Origin: JBLHGU01 sp047615875
GTDB taxonomy: Bacteria; Pseudomonadota; Gammaproteobacteria; Arenicellales; CAJQKF01
NCBI GenBank assembly: GCA_047615875.1
Contig: JBLHGU010000041.1
Location: forward strand, 1-30,005
DNA length: 30,005 bases
Reading direction: 5' to 3'
Shown: in pieces, positions 1 to 6,323 of the stretch
Layout of the letters: every line of letters starts with the position of its first letter
How positions within the stretch are numbered: the stretch's first letter is position 1
Notes under the pieces: model-generated
Told to the model about the DNA's origin: nothing
Seen by the model: only the letters and a program-made list of their open reading frames with translations
Database searches by the model: none
Position numbers and translations under genes: made by a program

Positions 1-606
1 CTCGGACCCGTCGCAACAATGCTGGCTACGGAGACTGAGCATCTGCCACGACTTTGTCGTCGCCTGTTGAAACATCACGTACGTTACCGTGACGAAGTAT
101 TTGCATGGGCAGAAAAGATACGCCATTGGCTCCAACTTGATGACTTCAATGCTTTTCACATTAGACGCAATGACTTTCAGTATAAACAAACCCGACTCGA
201 TGTCGACCGAATTCATAGCAACGTACAATCGTTGATAAGCAAAGACAAACCACTATATGTAGCCACTGATGAAACTGACCCAGAGTTTTTTCGTCAACTC
301 GCCAGCTTTTTCAAAGTACCGAAAGTTTATACGATCAGTGATTGGCTGCCCCGCGTTGACCAGGATTTTCCCTATGTATGGGAGGGGTTGGTTGAGCAGG
401 CTATCTGCGCACGGGCCAGTCGATTTATTGGAACCGATCTTTCGACTTTCTCTGCCTACATCAATCGATTGCGAGGATATATACAAGTCGCCGACCAGGG
501 CTGCTATTATCACACCATCGACTACAATGACGGCATACACGAGGAAATGCCATTTCATGGGCGTGAATACCTAAGAGAGAATCCTCTTTTTTGGCAAGAT
601 TGCTAG
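1..606 (+). CDS. O-fucosyltransferase-like glycosyltransferase, C-terminal part (5' cut by window edge)
   Basis: The reading frame is open to the first base, so the gene begins before the window; the first ATG inside is at 19. About 200 residues are visible. Motifs typical of GDP-fucose O-fucosyltransferases are seen: FHIRRNDF (the basic R-R site expected to bind GDP-fucose), then YVATDETDPEFF, and near the end GTDLSTFSAYINRLRG, which matches the conserved G-T-D-x-S-T-F-S region of the family. It probably transfers fucose, or a related deoxy sugar, from a GDP donor to a protein or glycan. It lies 42 bases upstream of, and in the same direction as, the large P4H/glycosyltransferase fusion, so the two could share a transcript. 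Fucose is also part of the Skp1 hydroxyproline glycan in Dictyostelium, which suits the context. The acceptor is unknown and the missing N-terminus prevents firmer assignment. Confidence 0.7.
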   Translation, partial: LGPVATMLATETEHLPRLCRRLLKHHVRYRDEVFAWAEKIRHWLQLDDFNAFHIRRNDFQYKQTRLDVDRIHSNVQSLISKDKPLYVATDETDPEFFRQLASFFKVPKVYTISDWLPRVDQDFPYVWEGLVEQAICARASRFIGTDLSTFSAYINRLRGYIQVADQGCYYHTIDYNDGIHEEMPFHGREYLRENPLFWQDC

Positions 607-648
607 TCGACCAAAAATCATAATAGTTATGTAAAAAATGAAATAATC

Positions 649-3600
649 ATGCACTCCCCATTTAACTCTTTTTACACGGTAATCTGCACCGACCTGTCGC
701 CCTACATCAACTGGCAATGTGAATTGCTAGAGTACTCCTGGAGTCGGATTAATCAACCAGGGAAAATAGTCAGACTGGTTGCATGTGACGAATCTGAAGA
801 ATTGCCAGAACATCGTTTTATGGAAGTTGTCCGCTGCCAGCCTACCAGCCACCACCCTGAGTCCGGAGACTACTATCCTCCCTATAATAGGCTGTTCTCT
901 TTGCAGGAATGGTTACAGAATAATGATATCAATGGCAGCGTACTGGTCATTGATCCAGATGTAATTTTTCAAAAACCATTAAAACAACTGGTCGAGTCTG
1001 GCCATCCAGTGGCACAGCACTGGCTAGACTTTGGAGTAAGTGATGGCTTTGAAGAAAGCATAAGAGCAACTAGTGATGTAGCGATCGAGCAACTTCGGCC
1101 TATTACCTGGCCAGCTATTATTCATACTGACGATCTTCGCAAGATGTTACCACGATGGATTGAAGTAACAGTGGCAATACGTGAGGCAATTCATCGTCAG
1201 GAAAGCGACATGTTCGGATTTGTGGTTGCTGCCCATGAATTGAATATGGAATTTGAACTGGGCATGCATACGGCTTTCATGCCCTGGCCAGACGATCAGG
1301 TTGGTGAAAGTCCGTTGATCCACTATTGCCAAAAGGTTTGGAGTAGTGATGGACGTGATCTTTGGAACAAATACGAATATATTCCATGGAGTCGAGTAGT
1401 CGACACGCAGCAGGCAGAATTGGGCTATTGTCGAGAATTGCTTAAAGTTATTGACCAATATGCCGTACTTAAGGAGAGTCAGGAGCGCCATAATAATGAC
1501 ACGATATTCATTGCAATCGCATCTTACTGCGAACCGGAAATTTGTGACACGATTCAAAGTTGCCTGGACAAGGCACATCTCCCTGAAAACCTCACATTCG
1601 GTATTTGTCATCAGTATGATGATAGTGATCCTTTAACTGCGGAAGATTGCCTGGACAGGTTTTCAGATGATTTACGGGTACGTTACGTAACATACCCCTT
1701 TGAAGAATCTACTGGAGGTTGCTGGGCTCGAAATATCGCGCAGACTCTATATGACAATGAAACTTACACGCTGCAAATAGATGCCCATAGCAGGATGATT
1801 GAAGGCTGGGATGTATTGCTGATGGATATGATGGATTTTTTACCGTCGGATAAGCCGCTGATTACCGAATTTCCACCGTTGTACCATTTTGATGATACCG
1901 GCGACATGGTCTTCCACCATGTTGAAGAACTGGATCAGGTCAACACCCACATAGCAAAGGAATGGTCTACCGGTGGCTGGATACACCACACGCAATGGAT
2001 TGTGCCAGAGAATACCCAGTTTCCACGACACACGCGATTTCTTTCCGGGGCATTTGTATTTACCTTAGGGCAATGGAACAAAGAGGTGCATCAGGACCCG
2101 GAACACTTTTACACTGGCGAAGAATTTGCCCTGGCCCTGCGGTCATTCACTAATGGGTATGATCTATTTGACCCCAACCAGATTGTGCTCTGGCATAGGT
2201 TGCATTGGTCCCCAAATCGCAAATTTAAAGACGATAACAGCGAATCTGCAACGCTACAGAGGCATCAGGAGGGAGTCGACCGACTTAATCGGTTGATTGA
2301 TGGTGATCCAGCGGGGTTGCTTGGGGAATTTGGGCTTGGTGAGATACGCACGCTTGAAGACTATAAACAGTATTCTGGCATTGATTGTGCCAACCGAAAC
2401 ATAAGTCCAGAAGCACAAACAGGTGTTCCACCGAGGTTACTCTGGTCTCATTCCGGGGCATCAAACGACGAGCAGCAAAACGGGCCCGTTCTGCTTGACG
2501 TTATGATACACCTTAAAAGTCGGCCGGTACTGGATCTGTTATGTCACCCCGAGAACCCGGTTATCCAATTATTGTTTGAGGCCCTGATAGATAAAGACGA
2601 AAACCCCGACCAAGTGATCTACCTTGACCTTGGGCAAGCAGCCAGTAACCGATTGATGTTTAAACAGTCGCAATTAATTGCGATTGAAACTAATCCACCC
2701 ATGTCGACAGAATTTCTTGCCTCCATCATTCCGTCGAAAGCTGTAGAGGTACCTGTAATTGAAGCGTATCAGCAGGCCCCCACATTTCGTTTTGACGATA
2801 ACTGGAAAATCTGGATCTGGCATAATGTCGGTCGCGGTTGCTCCAAGGATGTTCTGGTCAAAGAACTAGTCACCTTACACAGCTTTCCCTACGAAGCAGT
2901 CTGTGATGAGCTGAATCATTGGCCTACTGTAGCGCTGGATCAAATTGACCTACCCGACGCAATCGCTGAAGATTGCTCATCATTGTTGCCTTGTGGTGCG
3001 GCAGAAAAAATAGATGACCAGGGATTGGAAATATACGCCATGGAAAGATTTCTCACGGCCGAAGAATGCCAACACCTAATAGAGTTTATGCAGCCCCGCT
3101 TGCAGGCGGCTGAAACAGCGGCAGGAGATAACACCCCTGAAATACGTACCAACACCACCTGCTTTTTTCATCTGGATGGCAATCATTCACCCTTTGGACA
3201 GGAAGTAACCGACCGCATTGCTCGAGCGATTGGGTTAAATGTAGCCTACGCTGAGCCACTTCAAGGGCATTGTTATATGCCGGGCCAGGAATATAAGGCC
3301 CACTATGATTGGTTTGAACCAGGCTCGGAGAATTTCCGGGAGCACGCCAGTCACCATCAGGGAGGCCAAAGAACCTGGAGCGCAATTCTTTATCTCAACG
3401 ATGTCTTGTCAGGCGGTAACACTGACTTCAGCGAAGTTAGTTTATCCGTACCCCCTAAACTGGGTAAACTGGTATTCTGGAATAATCTTTTACCCGATGG
3501 TGCACCAAACCCGGCAGCTTTACATGTTGCAACAGCTGTGGTTGAAGGACAAAAATTCACCCTGACGCAATGGTTCAGGAGTATCGGAGAAGGTCCGGCG

Positions 3601-4200
3601 GTATCGCAACATCCCCAGGAAGCCATTGAGAGTTTTACACAATCCGGCATTAGTAAAACCCGAATAGACCCTCAGATACTACAACCCATACTCGACTACT
3701 TTCGCAATAATTTAGAACACGAGAGACTTGATGAGTTTGTAGAAGGGGACTTTGTTACTAACCCTGGCGAGGAAGTTGCTTCATTTCTATTGCCACTATC
3801 AGAGGAACTGGCGCAACCCTTGATAAATGTAGTGCAAAATATTTGCACATCCTGGTGTGGAGTAGAGCTTGAACACGTTGCTACCTATGGCATTCGTATT
3901 TATCGGCGAGGAACATCATTGCGAATGCATCGCGACCGACCCCACACTCATATCATTAGCGCCGTCCTTAATGTCGATCAAAGTGTTGATGAAAACTGGC
4001 CATTAGCGGTCGAAGACCATCAATGCCGTCTCCATCAGGAATGCCTGGAACCGGGGGAACTGTTGTTATATGAAGGAGCGCGGCTCACCCACGGCAGGCC
4101 AACTGCTTTGAATGGAGAGTACTACGCCAATATTTTTATACATTTCAAGCCAAAAAACTGGCAGTTAGCTGATTGGCTTGAAGCGGCGCTTGACAAGTAG
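649..4200 (+). CDS. Multi-domain HPAT-like GT / GT60 GlcNAc transferase / prolyl 4-hydroxylase / 2OG oxygenase fusion
   Basis: This 1183-residue protein carries at least four catalytic-looking modules. Residues about 1-275 resemble plant hydroxyproline O-arabinosyltransferases (HPAT) or peptidyl-Ser galactosyltransferases: FYTVICTD, the YINWQCELLEYSW segment and a DPD (D102-D104) metal site. Residues about 285-590 are a GT60-type domain (FIAIASYCEPE; GGCWARN; D378-A-H380 in LQIDAHSR), the Skp1 GnT1 family. Residues about 612-692 form a small domain also found in two neighbouring proteins. A helical segment at about 716-780 (DDNWKIWIWHN) leads into a prolyl-4-hydroxylase domain (about 798-975) with iron ligands H885, D887 and H959 and the 2-oxoglutarate-binding K969. 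Residues about 985-1180 are a second 2OG-Fe(II) oxygenase with HRD (H1094, D1096) and H1148. No signal peptide or membrane segment is seen, so it probably acts in the cytoplasm. The inferred role is to hydroxylate proline and then glycosylate it. No clear Shine-Dalgarno site precedes the ATG. Confidence 0.85.
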   Translation: MHSPFNSFYTVICTDLSPYINWQCELLEYSWSRINQPGKIVRLVACDESEELPEHRFMEVVRCQPTSHHPESGDYYPPYNRLFSLQEWLQNNDINGSVLVIDPDVIFQKPLKQLVESGHPVAQHWLDFGVSDGFEESIRATSDVAIEQLRPITWPAIIHTDDLRKMLPRWIEVTVAIREAIHRQESDMFGFVVAAHELNMEFELGMHTAFMPWPDDQVGESPLIHYCQKVWSSDGRDLWNKYEYIPWSRVVDTQQAELGYCRELLKVIDQYAVLKESQERHNNDTIFIAIASYCEPEICDTIQSCLDKAHLPENLTFGICHQYDDSDPLTAEDCLDRFSDDLRVRYVTYPFEESTGGCWARNIAQTLYDNETYTLQIDAHSRMIEGWDVLLMDMMDFLPSDKPLITEFPPLYHFDDTGDMVFHHVEELDQVNTHIAKEWSTGGWIHHTQWIVPENTQFPRHTRFLSGAFVFTLGQWNKEVHQDPEHFYTGEEFALALRSFTNGYDLFDPNQIVLWHRLHWSPNRKFKDDNSESATLQRHQEGVDRLNRLIDGDPAGLLGEFGLGEIRTLEDYKQYSGIDCANRNISPEAQTGVPPRLLWSHSGASNDEQQNGPVLLDVMIHLKSRPVLDLLCHPENPVIQLLFEALIDKDENPDQVIYLDLGQAASNRLMFKQSQLIAIETNPPMSTEFLASIIPSKAVEVPVIEAYQQAPTFRFDDNWKIWIWHNVGRGCSKDVLVKELVTLHSFPYEAVCDELNHWPTVALDQIDLPDAIAEDCSSLLPCGAAEKIDDQGLEIYAMERFLTAEECQHLIEFMQPRLQAAETAAGDNTPEIRTNTTCFFHLDGNHSPFGQEVTDRIARAIGLNVAYAEPLQGHCYMPGQEYKAHYDWFEPGSENFREHASHHQGGQRTWSAILYLNDVLSGGNTDFSEVSLSVPPKLGKLVFWNNLLPDGAPNPAALHVATAVVEGQKFTLTQWFRSIGEGPAVSQHPQEAIESFTQSGISKTRIDPQILQPILDYFRNNLEHERLDEFVEGDFVTNPGEEVASFLLPLSEELAQPLINVVQNICTSWCGVELEHVATYGIRIYRRGTSLRMHRDRPHTHIISAVLNVDQSVDENWPLAVEDHQCRLHQECLEPGELLLYEGARLTHGRPTALNGEYYANIFIHFKPKNWQLADWLEAALDK

Positions 4201-4210
4201 ACTGTTGGTC

Positions 4211-4258
4211 AATTGCTTTATCCAGGTTAAAGGCTTGATCAGATCAAGCGAAGCAATT
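4211..4258. other. Nested inverted repeat between convergent genes
   Basis: An outer inverted repeat, AATTGCTT (4211-4218) with AAGCAATT (4251-4258), encloses a tight inner hairpin, GCTTGAT-cag-ATCAAGC (4233-4249). It lies between the end of the large fusion gene and the stop codon of the repeat protein on the opposite strand, and the inner hairpin overlaps that stop. Neither strand has a T-run after the stem, so it is not a standard intrinsic terminator. It may still block read-through or protect mRNA 3' ends. Confidence 0.4.
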
Positions 4259-4690
4259 TGGTGCGCCACCTTGTGTGAGTTCAATTTCCCGTTTACCTTT
4301 CGACGAGGTAACCGTTACAACAAGGACATCACCATTTAGCTCCCCACTTATCTTATGAGCAGGGTAATCATTGTTTGCCGTTGAAAAGGCTGCGAAACTG
4401 ATATCGCCAAATATTGACCCGCTCCAGGGTCCAGATTTAAATTCAACGTTTTCGACTCCAACCGTAGCAATGCCTGCGCCAATGCAAACAGAAACAAAAA
4501 TCTCTCCAGCCGGGCTGGGCACGGTTGGCGGTGCGCTGGTCGGTGTTCGGGTAGGTGGCGAAGTGGGCGGTGGCGAAGTAGGCGAAGTAGGCGGTCCCGT
4601 TGGTGGCGAAGTAGGCGGTCCCGTTGGTGGCGAAGTAGGCGGTCCCGTTGGTGGCGAAGTAGGCGGTCCCGTTGGTGGCGAAGTAGACAT
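4244..4690 (-). CDS. Pro/Thr/Ser repeat protein with small C-terminal beta domain, candidate glycosylation acceptor
   Basis: This 148-residue protein begins with four exact TSPPTGPP units, continues with degenerate Pro/Thr/Ser sequence to about residue 62, and ends in a domain of about 85 residues (GEIFVSVCIGAGIATVG to NCFA) predicted to be beta-rich. The repeats resemble mucin, extensin or linker sequences. Many prolines follow or precede Thr/Ser, which suits hydroxylation and O-glycosylation. It has no signal peptide of its own. The adjacent upstream ORF on the same strand and in the same frame (4766-4987) supplies an export-like leader but is separated from it by several stop codons. The C-terminal domain can be aligned with the end of the secreted protein at 21977-22621 (a hydrophobic strand followed by a GG motif). 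It is tail to tail with the P4H/glycosyltransferase fusion. That it is a substrate is inferred. The start ATG has a weak GGA about ten bases upstream. Confidence 0.7.
   Translation of the reverse strand: MSTSPPTGPPTSPPTGPPTSPPTGPPTSPPTGPPTSPTSPPPTSPPTRTPTSAPPTVPSPAGEIFVSVCIGAGIATVGVENVEFKSGPWSGSIFGDISFAAFSTANNDYPAHKISGELNGDVLVVTVTSSKGKREIELTQGGAPNCFA
4587..4682. repeat. Four perfect 24-bp tandem repeats encoding TSPPTGPP
   Basis: The 24-base unit runs 4587-4610, 4611-4634, 4635-4658 and 4659-4682 without a mismatch. Degenerate copies precede it on the plus strand (about 4546-4586). On the minus strand each unit encodes eight residues rich in Pro and Thr. Perfect identity between copies suggests recent expansion or slippage, so copy number may vary between strains. 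Confidence 0.95.
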
Positions 4691-4765
4691 TACAGTAATT
4701 CCGAAAATTAATACTTTATAAAAGGCAAAATATTATCAACACTATATCTGATCTGGAATAGCAGC

Positions 4766-4987
4766 TTAGGGCGTATTACCCTGGCCACTGAAATTACCCT
4801 CAGAGATACCAGTAGTTTGTGCATGAGCGGGGAGAACTACTGATTCTACCACAGCCCTTGACCATTGTTTTGGTATGGCAGTGCCACCAGCGATGACACC
4901 ACCGCCAGCCAGAATTTGCTTTAACTTACTTCGACGGTCTTCAGAATTTGAGCCGTTTCCGTCGCCCGGTGGTTGTTGATTAGTCAT
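4766..4987 (-). CDS. Small protein with RR-type export-like leader ending in LPAHAQTT
   Basis: This 73-residue product has a polar N-terminus, a twin arginine (R18-R19), a small-residue hydrophobic stretch (QILAGGGVIAGGTAIP), then QWSRAVVESVVLPAHAQTT and a short tail. The layout resembles a Tat-type signal with an A-H-A cleavage site. The leader closely matches residues 24-62 of the protein at 21977-22621 (KWAQPVVDSVILPAHSQTT), so it is a shared, conserved module. The mature part after the leader would be only about 15 residues. The repeat protein follows downstream on the same strand in the same frame, after 75 bases with several stops. The pair may therefore be a split version of a single leader-plus-repeat-plus-domain gene, or a true two-gene operon. 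Confidence 0.65.
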   Translation of the reverse strand: MTNQQPPGDGNGSNSEDRRSKLKQILAGGGVIAGGTAIPKQWSRAVVESVVLPAHAQTTGISEGNFSGQGNTP

Positions 4988-5086
4988 AATGATTCTGGAT
5001 TTTGTGTTTCGACTTCAATACACTGATTTGTGAAGGCTGTTGCATACTTTCTTTTTAAAGTCAGCTTCAGTGAATCACTATGTTGT

Positions 5087-5133
5087 TAGTCTATTTAAAC
5101 GTATCACTAGTCTAACTAAATTAGTCTAGTCTA
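5087..5133. promoter_or_regulatory. TAGTCTA repeat cluster in divergent intergenic region
   Basis: The AT-rich gap between the divergent genes starting at 4987 (minus) and 5163 (plus) contains four TAGTCTA copies, at 5087, 5108, 5122 and 5127 (the last two overlap). The stretch 5107-5129 is also close to palindromic. Such clustering between divergent starts suggests a regulator-binding region, but no regulator gene can be linked to it. Confidence 0.3.
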
Positions 5134-5162
5134 TCAATTTTAATATTTTTTGTTCTAATCTT

Positions 5163-6308
5163 ATGAAAGCTTTGTTTCTTTCCACACCTGATTTGGAGGC
5201 CACCAAATTGGCCAACTTATTAATGCCCTGGTGCAATACACCAATTCAATGTTTTCAGGAAATGCAGACTGGGACGGAGCTGGCGGGCGTGGCCAGGTCA
5301 GTTGATAATCTTCATCAGGATATTTTTTTCGATGCCCAGAAAAGCTGGTTTCAATTGTCCTCAGGGGGTTTTGGTAATATTGGCATAAACCGACCCACAG
5401 ATTGGTCGGCATCGACACTCTCAGCCATTGAGAAACACGATCAATGGCTGATTTCTGATGCTCGTTTTTGCCTCACTGCACCATTTTGGCAATCAAACTT
5501 CAATCCGGACGCCCTGGTAATAGCCTACTCGGACCCATTAGTCTGCGCGTTTTCGCTTTCCAGAACCTGGCGTTTCCCAATTAGCGTAGGACTTGCATTG
5601 TGGGAGTATTACCTGCTTAGTGCCGTAAATCATTGCAAAAATCAAACGACAATAATTCTTTCACTGTATAAGTTTCACCATGACCGAGACGGGTTTAACC
5701 GTTTGCTTGCGGAACAGTTAGCAACGCTTGGGTTTACTGAAGATGATACCTTTGAAAAAATACAATCAGTAACTTCTCCACTACCTTCTTCCTTCGATAT
5801 TTCCAGCCTGGAAAATGGAGAATACCTGAATAGCAATCAGGCGAGCTTGTTTGCCGAGTTGGAAGAACTGGACCTGGAGTCGGTTGCACACCGCTCCCTG
5901 TCCTCCCAATCTGAGGATTTATTGCGTCACTATGGTGATCTGCGAGCCGGTTACGAGAAAATGAAAATGCACCGTAATCAGATCCAGCAAGAATTGAACG
6001 CCATCAAGGCAGATCAATCCGATATGCAAGTTAAAAAAATAAAGCCAGATGAAACCGCTAAAGAATCACAGGATGCTCTGTTTAACCCCGGTCACTACGT
6101 GGAGGTATCAGTGCAGGTCCAGGATATGCAGCAACTGGAATTTATTTGTTCCAGGGATGCCCCGGTATTAAATACTCTACAGGAGGTGCTCCAGAACCCA
6201 ACGGAATATAAAGACCAATTACTGTTCCTGAATTATGGAAAAAATGGTGAGCAAACCCTGTATTTTCCGGGTTGCAGTTTGTTGTCTCTTAACGTTGCTG
6301 CAATCTAG
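5163..6308 (+). CDS. Sulfotransferase-like protein with coiled coil and shared C-terminal domain
   Basis: The first 190 residues resemble bacterial sulfotransferase-family proteins: DARFCLTAPFW, then VIAYSDPLVCAFSLSRTW (the 3'-phosphate-binding region) and GLALWEYYLL. The N-terminal loop that should bind the PAPS 5'-phosphosulfate (usually R-S-G-T-S) reads FLSTPDLEATKL here, so activity is doubtful or the donor differs. A likely coiled coil follows (about 250-300, LLRHYGDLRAGYEKMKMHRN). The C-terminal 70 residues (312-381, from YVEVSVQVQDMQQLEFICSR) match a domain also found in the large fusion protein and in the GT77-like protein. It precedes the second GT60 gene by 15 bases, which suggests co-transcription. 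It may sulfate a glycan, or act as a scaffold within a modification complex. Confidence 0.6.
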   Translation: MKALFLSTPDLEATKLANLLMPWCNTPIQCFQEMQTGTELAGVARSVDNLHQDIFFDAQKSWFQLSSGGFGNIGINRPTDWSASTLSAIEKHDQWLISDARFCLTAPFWQSNFNPDALVIAYSDPLVCAFSLSRTWRFPISVGLALWEYYLLSAVNHCKNQTTIILSLYKFHHDRDGFNRLLAEQLATLGFTEDDTFEKIQSVTSPLPSSFDISSLENGEYLNSNQASLFAELEELDLESVAHRSLSSQSEDLLRHYGDLRAGYEKMKMHRNQIQQELNAIKADQSDMQVKKIKPDETAKESQDALFNPGHYVEVSVQVQDMQQLEFICSRDAPVLNTLQEVLQNPTEYKDQLLFLNYGKNGEQTLYFPGCSLLSLNVAAI

Positions 6309-6323
6309 AATAACGCCCGGTTA

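Noticed and set aside
1147..1611. Minus-strand ORF of 154 codons inside the large fusion gene
   Set aside because: Shadow of the clearly domain-containing plus-strand gene; no recognisable family.
4587..4682. CRISPR-like repeat array
   Set aside because: Units are directly contiguous with no spacers and preserve a reading frame. It is a coding tandem repeat.
4371..4721. Plus-strand ORF of 116 codons across the 24-bp repeat, encoding Val-Gly-Gly-Glu repeats
   Set aside because: It is the antisense of the Pro/Thr repeat. The minus-strand frame has a C-terminal domain alignable with another exported protein in the window and pairs with the leader ORF, so it is the better candidate.
4691..4765. 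Read-through or frameshift joining the leader ORF to the repeat ORF
   Set aside because: The linking frame has at least four stop codons (4766, 4742, 4736, 4733). The other two frames also terminate, so a single recoding event cannot join them.
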